From Henricia sp. BOLD:AAB3569 (lineage: Eukaryota; Echinodermata; Asteroidea; Spinulosida; Echinasteridae): a stretch of 64,000 nucleotides of DNA. The position numbers and the translations under genes are program-made. Under the pieces are notes generated by a model. That model ran no database searches. It was not told where the DNA came from and saw only the letters and a list, made by a program, of their open reading frames with translations. Numbering within the stretch: the stretch's first letter is position 1; each line of letters begins with the position of its first letter. Location: the NCBI GenBank assembly GCA_037783545.1, contig JBBELK010000035.1, forward strand, positions 1-64,000, written 5' to 3'. This document shows positions 51,984 through 61,659 of the stretch, piece after piece.

Positions 51984-52148
51984 ACTGTCGTTGACACGGC
52001 CCAGTTTGGGACGGGATTTTGGTCAAAGTGTGGTCCAAACGTCGGCAAATTTGGAGGTCGAAAAATGTTCCGACGAACTTCAAATTTTGCATGCTCCAAA
52101 GACTCTATATTGCGCACTTGTCCTAAAAAATTGACAGACTTTCGCCGG

Positions 52149-53725
52149 GAAATGGCAGAGAAATTTCAGAGTTTAGAAAAAAAGGGGTTGGCGTTTCCTG
52201 GATGCTCCCGCAACCTGTGGTTGTCTGTACACACCTCTTTGGTGTACTCCTGACTCGTGCGCATGCTCAGTCCTTCGGACTGTCGTTGACACGGCCCAGT
52301 TTGGGACGGGATTTTGGTCAAAGTGTGGTCCAAACGTCGGCAAATTTGGAGGTCGAAAAATGTTCCGACGAACTTCAAATTTTGCATGCTCCAAAGACTC
52401 TATATTGCGCACTTGTCCTAAAAAATTGACAGACTTTCGCCGGGAAATGGCAGAGAAATTTCAGAGTTTAGAAAAAAAAGGGGTTGGCGCTTCCTGGTTG
52501 CTCCCGCAACCTGTGGCTGTCTGTACACACCTCTTTGGTGTACTCCTGACTCGTGCGCATGCTCAGTCCTTCGGACTGTCGTTGACACGGCCCAGTTTGG
52601 GACGGGATTTTGGTCAAAGTGTGGTCCAAACGTCGGCAAATTTGGAGGTCGAAAAATGTTCCGACGAACTTCAAATTTTGCATGCTCCAAAGACTCTATA
52701 TTGCGCACTTGTCCTAAAAAATTGACAGACTTTCGCGGGGAAATGGCAGAGACATTTCAGAGTTTAGAAAAAAAAGGGGTTGGCGCTTCCTGGATGCTCC
52801 CGCAACCTGTGGCTGTCTGTTCACACCTCTTTGGTGTACTCCTGACTCGTGCGCATGCTCAGTCCTTCGGACTGTCGTTGACACGGCCCAGTTTGGGACG
52901 GGATTTCGGTCAAAGTGTGGTCCAAACGTCGGCAAATTTGGAGGTCGAAAAATGTTCCGACGAACTTCAAATTTTACATGCTCCAAAGACTCTATATTGC
53001 GCACTTGTCCTAAAAAATTGACAGACTTTCGCCGGGAAATGGCAGAGAAATTTCAGAGTTTAGAAAAAAAAGGGGTTGGCGCTTCCTGGATGCTCCCGCA
53101 ACCTGTGGCTGTCTGTACACACCTCTTTGGTGTACTCCTGACTCGTGCGCATGCTCAGTCCTTCGGACTGTCGTTGACACGGCCCAGTTTGGGACGGGAT
53201 TTTGGTCAAAGTGTGGTCCAAACGTCGGCAAATTTGGAGGTCGAAAAATGTTCCGACGAACTTCAAATTTTGCATGCTCCAAAGACTCTATATTGCGCAC
53301 TTGTCCTAAAAAATTGACAGACTTTCGCCGGGAAATGGCAGAGAAATTTCAGAGTTTAGAAAAAAAAAGGGGTTGGCGCTTCCTGGATGCTCCCGCAACC
53401 TGTGGCTGTCTGTACACACCTCTTTGGTGTACTCCTGACTCGTGCGCATGCTCAGTCCTTCGGACTGTCGTTGACACGGCCCAGTTTGGGACGGGATTTT
53501 GGTCAAAGTGTGGTCCAAACGTCGGCAAATTTGGAGGTCGAAAAATGTTCCGACGAACTTCAAATTTTGCATGCTCCAAAGACTCTATATTGCGCACTTG
53601 TCCTAAAAAATTGACAGACTTTCGCCGGGAAATGGCAGAGAAATTTCAGAGTTTAGAAAAAAAGGGGTTGGCGCTTCCTGATTGCTCCCGCAACCTGTGG
53701 CTGTCTGTACACACCTATTTGGTGT
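52149..53725 (+). repeat. 6-monomer higher-order repeat, copy 2
   Basis: Counterpart of 50,340-51,917 at an offset of 1,809 bp. It has private changes GAGACATTTCAG near 52,751 and GATTTCGGTC near 52,903. A GGCGTTTCCTGG plus GTGGTTGTCTG monomer also occurs at about 45,055, 18 monomers before the first copy. Confidence 0.85.
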
Positions 53726-56700
53726 ACTCCTGACTCGTGCGCATGCTCAGTCCTTCGGACTGTCGTTGACACGTCCCAGTTTGGGACGGGATTTTGGTCA
53801 AAGTGTGGTCCAAACGATGGCAAATTTGGAGGTCGAAAAATGTTCCGACGAACTTCAAATTTTGCATGCTCCAAAGACTCTATATTGCGCACTTGTCCTA
53901 ACAAATTGACAGACTTTCGCCGGGAAATGTCAGAGAAATTTCAGAGTTTAGAAAAAAGGGGTTGGCGCTTCCTGGTTGCTCCCGCAACCTGTGGCTGTCT
54001 GTACACACCTCTTTGGTGTACTCCTGACTCGTGCGCATGCTCAGTCCTTCGGACTGTCGTTGACACGGCCCAGTTTGGGACGGGATTTTTGTCAAAGTGT
54101 GGTCCAAACGTCGGCAAATTTGGAGGTCGAAAAATGTTCCGACGAACTTCAAATTTTGCATGCTCCAAAGACTCTATATTGCGCACTTGTCCTAACAAAT
54201 TGACAGACTTTCGCCGGGAAATGGCAGAGAAATTTCAGAGTTTAGAAAAAAAAGGGGTTGGCGCTTCCTGGATGCTCCCGCAACCTGTGGCTGTCTGTAC
54301 ACACCTCTTTGGTGTACTCCTGACTCGTGCGCATGCTCAGTCCTTCGGACTGTCTTTGACACGGCCCAGTTTGGGACGGGATTTTGGTCAAAGTGTGGTC
54401 CAAACGTCGGCAAATTTGGAGGTCGAAAAATGTTCCGACGAACTTCAAATTGTGCATGCTCCAAAGACTCTATATTGCGCACTTGTCCTAAAAAATTGAC
54501 AGACTTTCGCCGGGAAATGGCAGAGAAATTTCAGAGTTTAGAAAAAAAAGGGGTTGGCGCTTCCTGATTGCTCCCGCAACCTGTGGCTGTCTGTACACAC
54601 CTCTTTGGTGTACTCCTGACTCGTGCGCATGCTCAGTCCTTCGGACTGTCGTTGACACGGCCCAGTTTGGGACGGGATTTTGGTCAAAGTGTGGTCCAAA
54701 CGTCGGCAAATTTGGAGGTCGAAAAATGTTCCGACGAACTTCAAATTTTGCATGCTCCAAAGACTCTATATTGCGCACTTGTCCTAAAAAATTGACAGAC
54801 TTTCGCCGGGAAATGGCAGAGAAATTTCAGAGTTTAGAAAAAAAGGGGTTGGCGCTTCCTGGATGCTCCCGCAACCTGTGGCTGTCTGTACACACCTCTT
54901 TGGTGTACTCCTGACTCGTGCGCATGCTCAGTCCTTCGGACTGTCGTTGACACGGCCCAGTTTGGGACGGGATTTTGGTCAAAGTGTGGTCCAAACGTCG
55001 GCAAATTTGGAGGTCGAAAAATGTTCCGACGAACTTCAAATTTTACATGCTCCAAAGACTCTATATTGCGCACTTGTCCTAAAAAATTGACAGACTTTCG
55101 CCGGGAAATGGCAGAGAAATTTCAGAGTTTAGAAAAAAAAGGGGTTGGCGCTTCCTGGATGCTCCCGCAACCTGTGGCTGTCTGTACACACCTCTTTGGT
55201 GTACTCCTGACTCGTGCGCATGCTCAGTCCTTCGGACTGTCGTTGACACGGCCCAGTTTGGGACGGGATTTTGGTCAAAGTGTGGTCCAAACGTCGGCAA
55301 ATTTGGAGGTCGAAAAATGTTCCGACGAACTTCAAATTTTGCATGCTCCAAAGACTCTATATTGCGCACTTGTCCTAAAAAATTGACAGACTTTCGCCGG
55401 GAAATGGCAGAGAAATTTCAGAGTTTAGAAAAAAAAGGGGTTGGCGCTTCCTGGATGCTCCCGCAACCTGTGGCTGTCTGTACACACCTCTTTGGTGTAC
55501 TCCTGACTCGTGCGCATGCTCAGTCCTTCGGACTGTCGTTGACACGGCCCAGTTTGGGACGGGATTTTGGTCAAAGTGTGGTCCAAACGTCGGCAAATTT
55601 GGAGGTCGAAAAATGTTCTGACGAACTTCAAATTTTGCATGCTCCAAAGACTCTATATTGCGCACTTGTCCTAAAAAATTGACAGACTTTCGCCGGGAAA
55701 TGGCAGAGAAATTTCAGAGTTTAGAAAAAAAAGGGGTTGGCGCTTCCTGATTGCTCCCGCAACCTGTGGCTGTCTGTACACACCTCTTTGGTGTACTCCT
55801 GACTCGTGCGCATGCTCAGTCCTTCGGACTGTCGTTGACACGGCCCAGTTTGGGACGGGATTTTGGTCAAAGTCTGGTCCAAACGTCGGCAAATTTGGAG
55901 GTCGAAAAATGTTCCGACGAACTTCACATTTTGCATGCTCCAAAGACTCTATATTGCGCACTTGTCCTAAAAAATTGACAGACTTTCGCCGGGAAATGGC
56001 AGAGAAATTTCAGAGTTTAGAAACAAAAGGGGTTGGCGCTTCCTGGATGCTCCCGCAACCTGTGGCTGTCTGTACACACCTCTTTGGTGTACTCCTGACT
56101 CGTGCGCATGCTCAGTCCTTCGGACTGTCGTTGACACGGCCCAGTTTGGGACGGGATTTTGGTCAAAGTGTGGTCCAAACGTCGGCAAATTTGGAGGTCG
56201 AAAAATGTTCCGACGAACTTCAAATTTTGCATGCTCCAAAGACTCTATATTGCGCACTTGTCCTAAAAAATTGACAGACTTTCGCCGGGAAATGGCAGAG
56301 AAATTTCAGAGTTTAGAAAAAAAAAGGGGTTGGCGCTTCCTGGATGCTCCCGCAACCTGTGGCTGTCTGTACACACCTCTTTGGTGTACTCCTGACTCGT
56401 GCGCATGCTCAGTCCTTCGGACTGTCGTTGACACGGCCCAGTTTGGGACGGGATTTTGGTCAAAGTGTGGTCCAAACGTCGGCAAATTTGGAGGTCGAAA
56501 AATGTTCCGACGAACTTCAAATTTTGCATGCTCCAAAGACTCTATATTGCGCACTTGTCCTACAAAATTGACAGACTTTCGCCGGGAAATGGCAGAGAAA
56601 TTTCAGAGTTTAGAAAAAAAAGGGGTTGGCGCTTCCTGGATGCTCCCGCAACCTGTGGCTGTCTGTACACACCTCTTTGGTGTACTCCTGACTCGTGCGC

Positions 56701-58596
56701 ATGCTCAGTCCTTCGGACTGTCGTTGACACGGCCCAGTTTGGGACGGGATTTTGGTCAAAGTGTGGTCCAAACGTCGGCAAATTTGGAGGTCGAAAAATG
56801 TTCCGACGAACTTCAAATTTGGCATGCTCCAAAGACTCTATATTGCGCACTTGTCCTAAAAAATTGACAGACTTTCGCCGGGAAATGGCAGAGAAATTTC
56901 AGAGTTTAGAAAAAAAAAGGGGTTGGCGCTTCCTGGATGCTCCCGCAACCTGTGGCTGTCTGTACACACCTCTTTGGTGTACTCCTGACTCGTGCGCATG
57001 CTCAGTCCTTCGGACTGTCGTTGACACGGCCCAGTTTGGGACGGGATTTTGGTCAAAGTGTGGTCCAAACGTCGGCAAATTTGGAGGTCGAAAAATGTTC
57101 CGACGAACTTCAAATTTTGCATGCTCCAAAGACTCTATATTGCGCACTTGTCCTAAAAAATTGACAGACTTTCGCCGGGAAATGGCAGAGAAATTTCAGA
57201 GTTTAGAAAAAAAGGGGTTGGCGCTTCCTGGATGCTCCCGCAACCTGTGGCTGTCTGTACACACCTCTTTGGTGTACTCCTGACTCGTGCGCATGCTCAG
57301 TCCTTCGGACTGTCGTTGACACGGCCCAGTTTGGGACGGGATTTTGGTCAAAGTGTGGTCCAAACGTCGGCAAATTTGGAGGTCGAAAAATGTTCCGACG
57401 AACTTCAAATTTTGCATGCTCCAAAGACTCTATATTGCGCACTTGTCCTAAAAAAATCACAGACTTTCGCCGGGAAATGGCAGAGAAATTTCAGAGTTTA
57501 GAAAAAAAAGGGGTTGGCGCTTCCTGGATGCTCCCGCAACCTGTGGCTGTCTGTACACACCTCTTTGGTGTACTCCTGACTCGTGCGCATGCTCAGTCCT
57601 TCGGACTGTCGTTGACACGGCCCAGTTTGGGACGGGATTTTGGTCAAAGTGTGGTCCAAACGTCGGCAAATTTGGAGGTCGAAAAATGTTCCGACGAACT
57701 TCAAATTTTGCATGCTCCAAAGACTCTATATTGCGCACTTGTGCTAAAAAATTGACAGACTTTCGCCGGGAAATGGCAGAGAAATTTCAGAGTTTAGAAG
57801 AAAAAAAGGGGTTGGCGCTTCCTGGATGCTCCCGCAACCTGTGGTTGTCTGTACACACCTCTTTGGTGTACTCCTGACTCGTGCGCATGCTCAGTCCTTC
57901 GGACTGTCGTTGACACGGCCCAGTTTGGGACGGGATTTTGGTCAAAGTGTGGTCCAAACGTCGGCAAATTTGGAGGTCGAAAAATGTTCCGACAAACTTC
58001 AAATTTTGCATGCTCCAAAGACTCTATATTGCGCACTTGTCCTAAAAAATTGACAGACTTTCGCCGGGAAATGGCAGAGAAATTTCAGAGTTTAGAAAAA
58101 AAAGGGGTTGGCGCTTCCTGGATGCTCCCGCAACCTGTGGCTGTCTGTACACACCTCTTTGGTGTACTCCTGACTCGTGCGCATGCTCAGTCCTTCGGAC
58201 TGTCGTTGACACGGCCCAGTTTGGGACGGGATTTTGGTCAAAGTGTGGTCCAAACGTCGGCAAATTTGGAGGTCGAAAAATGTTCCGACGAACTTCAAAT
58301 TTTGCATGCTCCAAAGACTCTATATTGCGCACTTGTCCTAAAAAATTGACAGACTTTCGCCGGGAAATGGCAGAGAAATTTTAGAGTTTAGAAAAAAAAA
58401 GGGATTGGCGCTTCCTGGATGCTCCCGCAACCTGTGGCTGTCTGTACACACCTCTTTGGTGTACTCCTGACTCGTGCGCATGCTCAGTCCTTCGGACTGT
58501 CGTTGACACGGCCCAGTTTGGGACGGGATTTTGGTCAATGTGTGGTCCAAACGTCGGCAAATTTGGAGGTCGAAAAATGTTCCGACGAACTTCAAA

Positions 58597-58622
58597 TTTT
58601 GCATGCTCCTTTTGCATGCTCC
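58597..58622 (+). repeat. 13-bp internal tandem duplication
   Basis: TTTTGCATGCTCC is present twice back to back, in the second-to-last complete monomer before the retrotransposon. Confidence 0.95.
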
Positions 58623-59061
58623 AAAGACTCTATATTGCGCAATTGTCCTAAAAAATTGACAGACTTTCGCCGGGAAATGGCAGAGAAATTTCAGAGTTTA
58701 GAAAAAAAAGGGGTTGGCGCTTCCTGGATGCTCCCGCAACCTGTGGCTGTCTGTACACACCTCTTTGGTGTACTCCTGACTCGTGCGCATGCTCAGTCCT
58801 TCGGACTGTCGTTGACACGGCCCAGTTTGGGACGGGATTTTGGTCAAAGTGTGGTCCAAACGTCGGCAAATTTGGAGGTCGAAAAATGTTCCGACGAACT
58901 TCAAATTTTGCATGCTCCAAAGACTCTATATTGCGCACTTGTCCTAAAAAATTGACAGACTTTCGCCGGGAAATGGCAGAGAAATTTCAGAGTTTAGACA
59001 AAAAAGGGGTTGGCGCTTCCTGGATGCTCCCGCAACCTGTGGCTGTCTGTACACACCTCTT

Positions 59062-59065
59062 TGGT
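59062..59065. repeat. Candidate 4-bp target-site duplication, left copy
   Basis: TGGT at the left junction is also present at the right junction (61,502-61,505), whereas an uninterrupted monomer has it once. Part of it could instead be microhomology with the octamer tail. Confidence 0.5.
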
Positions 59066-59080
59066 TGAATGGTTGAATGG
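59065..59080 (-). repeat. LINE 3' octamer repeat (CCATTCAA x2)
   Basis: Two exact octamers (plus strand TTGAATGG, 59,065-59,072 and 59,073-59,080) end the element. The adjoining satellite bases TTGG (59,061-59,064) read CCAA on the LINE strand. Microhomology at the priming site is therefore possible. Confidence 0.8.
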
Positions 59081-59086
59081 TTTATT
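59081..59086 (-). terminator. AATAAA-like poly(A) signal of the LINE
   Basis: TTTATT on the plus strand reads AATAAA on the LINE strand, between the hairpin and the terminal octamers. The element has no poly(A) tail, so its use in 3' end formation is uncertain. Confidence 0.35.
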
Positions 59087-59088
59087 TA

Positions 59089-59106
59089 TCTCTGCGACCC
59101 CAGAGA
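59089..59106 (-). other. LINE 3' terminal hairpin
   Basis: TCTCTG (59,089-59,094) and CAGAGA (59,101-59,106) are exact reverse complements around a 6-base loop, close to the element's 3' end. In several LINE groups the RT recognises a 3' stem-loop of its RNA; the role here is inferred from position. Confidence 0.65.
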
Positions 59107-59237
59107 GAGGTATGAGAGCCAGTATAAATTACATGACAATAAGTACGTGAATTAATAAGAAAAACATATTTACAAGTAAACAAAATAAGTTAAATGAGGA
59201 GTATAACTAAAGAAGACTGTAAATACAATACAAGTTA

Positions 59238-61649
59238 TTATGGGAACTTGGATAAAATAATCTTTATAAATTTGGCAAGGTTATACAGTTGATGGGAGCT
59301 GGTTATGTTAAAAAGCAAACCCAATTTCTCTTTGTTTGGCCTAGTCCAGTAAAAATTCTTAATCAAACTCGATCTCTCATGACTAAGTGCAGTGCAAACA
59401 AGAACATAATGAAATTCATCACAAAGCTGGTCTTCATTACACAAAGGACATAATAAAGTGACATTGTTAGATGAGTTGGATGAAATATAACGGAATTCAG
59501 TTGCAGGTAAATGATGATGTCCACAACGAAAACGAGCTAGGGTTGTTCTACAGGAGTTATTAAGTTTAACAATATAATTTTCTAAATTTAAGTTTGTTTT
59601 AACAGATTTATAGAAAGAACAAAGTCTATTATTTACAATATCACTCTGCCAGTTTTGGGTGGCAATATCTTTAAGTCTTCTATCAAAGCACTTACTCAGG
59701 CTACTCTTAAAACAAGCGTTAATGTTATTTTCTTCCCACAACATTGAAAAACCAGTCTCATCTAATAAAGATTTCATGCAAGTAATCCACTTAGATTGAA
59801 CAATATTCTGGTCAGATAATGATCTCATAAGGCGATACATTGTGTTAGAGAGACTGTTAGGTTTAGTTACAATACGAATCCAAAAATTAAACATACGTAA
59901 ATGAACAGTGTGCTTTAGCTCTAATCTACCCAGCTCTCCGTAAACAATACAATTAGCAGTACGGTAGTTAACTCGAAGTAAATTCTTCAAAAATTTCTTG
60001 TGAAAACTCTCAACCTGAGCAATATTTGAGTAGCCCCAGACTTCACATCCATATAAAAGAACTGGAGTAACAATTTGGTCAAATAGTTGACACTGAATGT
60101 CAACTGGTAAATCCAGTCTGGTTGCTTTGGCTTTGAGACTAAACAAAGCACGTCTGGCTTGGTCCACCTGTTTCTTAATAGCTTTATTAAAAAGACCATT
60201 ATAGTTTAATTGAACTCCTAGGTAGGTATAGTCGTGAACAACCTCTAGTTTTGAATCCCCAAATAAAAAATCTGGAAACGACCGGACCTTGCCTCTAGAA
60301 AAAATAACAATCTTAGATTTAGTAGGATTAATACAAAGATGCCACAATTTACAATAATCAGATACCGCATTCAAGGCACTTTGGAGTTCAGTGGCGGATT
60401 CTGCCAAAATTACTGTGTCATCGGCATATAGTAAAGTGTACAGTTTTAGAAATACTTCAACATCATCATCACTTAAAACTAGTCTAACATCATCAGCAAT
60501 TTTACTTAAACCTCCAAACTTACTGCTAATAAAACGTTCAAAATCATTTAAATAAATACTAAACAGAAGTGGTGATAGGTTTTCACCTTGCCTCACACCT
60601 ATCTCACATGGAAAGCCAATTGACACCTTTGTACCAGCTCTCACACAGGATTTTGCCTGTGCATACATGTTATAAACAACTGTGATGACTTTCCCATTGA
60701 TTCCAGATGAGATAAGTTTTGACCACAGAGAGGGTCGATGTACGAGGTCAAAAGCCTTTTTATAATCAATAAAAGCACAATAAAGCCTGCTGCGTCTGCT
60801 AAGATAAATTTCGATAAGTGAATGCAGGACAAAAATGTGGTCTAGAGTGCTAAGCCCTTCCCTAAACCCAGCTTGCTCATCCCCAATTATCCCACTTCCT
60901 TCAATAAACAAAGTAAGTCTGTCATTGATAATGCTAGTGAATAGTTTACCTAGGCAGCTTAGAAGGGTAATTCCTCTGTAATTGTCAGGGTCAGCATTGG
61001 AGCCTTTATTCTTAAAGATTGGCTTTATGATGCCAGTGCACCAGTCACTGGGAACTACTCCAGTTTCTAAAACTAAATTAAATAACTTAACAATTATTGA
61101 GACAACATTATCTGGACAGTGTTTTAAATGTTCATTTAAAATAGCATCAATACCTGGAGCCTTATTAGTCTTAAGTTTATTAATAGCAAGCGAGACTTCA
61201 TCAAAAGTAAAAGGATCATTGATAAATTCATTGATGGAGTGTGTAACATTTCTTGGGTCAAAATTATCATTGTCAGAGGAAACATTATCACAGCTTAATT
61301 GCTTGAAGTGCTCATAGAAAGTACTTAGAGAGACGTTATCGCAATTACTTTTACTGTTAGAAGCCTCATTAAGAATATCCCAATACTCTTTAGGATTATG
61401 ACTTTTAAGATCTCTTAAACGTTTATGAAATTTTTTAGTATATTCTCGTTGTTTAGATTTAATGAAATTCTTATAGGATTTAGCAAGATGTTTAAACTCA
61501 GTGGTGTACTCCTGACTCGTGCGCATGCTCAGTCCTTCGGACTGTCGTTGACACGGCCCAGTTTGGGACGGGATTTTGGTCAAAGTGTGGTCCAAACGTC
61601 GGCAAATTTGGAGGTCGAAAAATGTTCCGACGAACTTCAAATTTTGCAT
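59238..61649 (-). CDS. LINE reverse transcriptase, 5'-truncated, satellite-derived N-terminus
   Basis: An 803-residue ORF ending in TAA. Residues 1-49 come from satellite sequence (61,503-61,649); the LINE proper starts at residue 50 or 51. Residues 51-150 resemble the linker between endonuclease and RT, with NPKEYWDIL at 85-93. The RT domain spans about 160-480: KAPGIDAI (163-170), DNYRGITLLS (222-231), DEQAGFREG (257-265), motif A AFIDYKKAFD (292-301, catalytic Asp295), motif B VRQGENLSPLLF (352-363) and motif C YADD (408-411). All three catalytic aspartates are present. VLLYGCEVWG (530-539) lies in the conserved region after the thumb. Near the C-terminus is a C-x2-C-x9-H-x4-C array (C734, C737, H747, C752). 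No stop or frameshift is seen, so the insertion is probably young. The family normally copies its RNA into DNA at a nick made by its own endonuclease; that domain is absent here, so autonomous mobility is unlikely. The start codon lies in satellite and is probably not a real initiation site. Confidence 0.88.
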   Translation of the reverse strand: MQNLKFVGTFFDLQICRRLDHTLTKIPSQTGPCQRQSEGLSMRTSQEYTTEFKHLAKSYKNFIKSKQREYTKKFHKRLRDLKSHNPKEYWDILNEASNSKSNCDNVSLSTFYEHFKQLSCDNVSSDNDNFDPRNVTHSINEFINDPFTFDEVSLAINKLKTNKAPGIDAILNEHLKHCPDNVVSIIVKLFNLVLETGVVPSDWCTGIIKPIFKNKGSNADPDNYRGITLLSCLGKLFTSIINDRLTLFIEGSGIIGDEQAGFREGLSTLDHIFVLHSLIEIYLSRRSRLYCAFIDYKKAFDLVHRPSLWSKLISSGINGKVITVVYNMYAQAKSCVRAGTKVSIGFPCEIGVRQGENLSPLLFSIYLNDFERFISSKFGGLSKIADDVRLVLSDDDVEVFLKLYTLLYADDTVILAESATELQSALNAVSDYCKLWHLCINPTKSKIVIFSRGKVRSFPDFLFGDSKLEVVHDYTYLGVQLNYNGLFNKAIKKQVDQARRALFSLKAKATRLDLPVDIQCQLFDQIVTPVLLYGCEVWGYSNIAQVESFHKKFLKNLLRVNYRTANCIVYGELGRLELKHTVHLRMFNFWIRIVTKPNSLSNTMYRLMRSLSDQNIVQSKWITCMKSLLDETGFSMLWEENNINACFKSSLSKCFDRRLKDIATQNWQSDIVNNRLCSFYKSVKTNLNLENYIVKLNNSCRTTLARFRCGHHHLPATEFRYISSNSSNNVTLLCPLCNEDQLCDEFHYVLVCTALSHERSSLIKNFYWTRPNKEKLGLLFNITSSHQLYNLAKFIKIILSKFP
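61502..61505. repeat. Candidate 4-bp target-site duplication, right copy
   Basis: TGGT at the point where satellite sequence resumes (TGGTGTACTCC), matching the left copy at 59,062-59,065. The base before it is G, where a satellite monomer has T. Confidence 0.5.
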
Positions 61650-61659
61650 GCTCCAAAGG

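Larger units (their letters stand above)
1..59065. repeat. Satellite array, ~296-bp monomer (left arm)
   Basis: The same roughly 296-bp sequence recurs head to tail across the whole interval, always in one orientation. Landmarks such as TTGACAGACTTTCGCC, GTACACACCTCTTTGG and ATGTTCCGACGAACTTC recur every 295-298 bp, with the small changes caused mostly by the A-tract (6-10 A) before GGGG. I estimate about 190 full and 17 shortened monomers. The array is open at base 1, so it extends leftward beyond the window. Monomers differ at a few sites: GGATGCTCC, GGTTGCTCC or TGATTGCTCC; TTTTGCATG, TTTGGCATG or TTTTACATG; CTAAAAAATTG or CTAACAAATTG. These markers are shared by monomers at regular distances, which is higher-order repeat structure. 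No gene is embedded in it. It may be centromeric, pericentromeric, subtelomeric or interstitial heterochromatin; the sequence alone does not decide. Confidence 0.98.
59066..59237 (-). other. LINE 3' UTR
   Basis: AT-rich noncoding stretch between the RT stop codon and the 3' tail. Apart from the poly(A)-signal-like hexamer, hairpin and octamers at its distal end, I see no feature in it. Confidence 0.75.
59066..61501 (-). mobile_element. 5'-truncated LINE inserted in the satellite
   Basis: About 2.4 kb of visibly more AT-rich, unique sequence interrupts one monomer between CTCTTTGGT and TGGTGTACTCC. On the minus strand it carries an uninterrupted reverse-transcriptase ORF, a 3' UTR of about 170 bp, AATAAA, a 6-bp hairpin and two CCATTCAA octamers at the extreme 3' end. 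The upstream end lies inside the ORF, so the endonuclease region and 5' UTR are missing. This is the usual outcome of incomplete target-primed reverse transcription. Up to 4 bp (TGGT) is repeated at both ends. Short octamer tails with little or no target duplication are known in CR1/L2-type LINEs, so I favour that group; the clade is not proven. Confidence 0.93.

Noticed and set aside
1..59065. Hundreds of open reading frames of 60-370 codons in the satellite on both strands
   Set aside because: They are the same few translations repeated in shifting frames. The monomer is not a multiple of three, homopolymer changes switch frames freely, and none resembles a known domain.
59987..60199. Short minus-strand ORFs (also 60,641-60,832) in another frame of the LINE
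   Set aside because: They overlap the intact RT frame and show no domain; shadow frames.
60982..61317. 111-codon plus-strand ORF opposite the LINE
   Set aside because: It lies antisense to the conserved RT coding region and has no recognisable feature; it is a shadow frame.
59066..61501. LTR retrotransposon or retrovirus-like element
   Set aside because: No long terminal repeats, protease, integrase or RNase H-integrase order; RT motifs and the 3' octamer tail are of LINE type.
59066..61501. Bacterial group II intron or retron RT
   Set aside because: The flanking eukaryotic-type satellite, the C-terminal Cys/His array and the RT motif style are those of animal LINEs; no intron RNA structure was seen.
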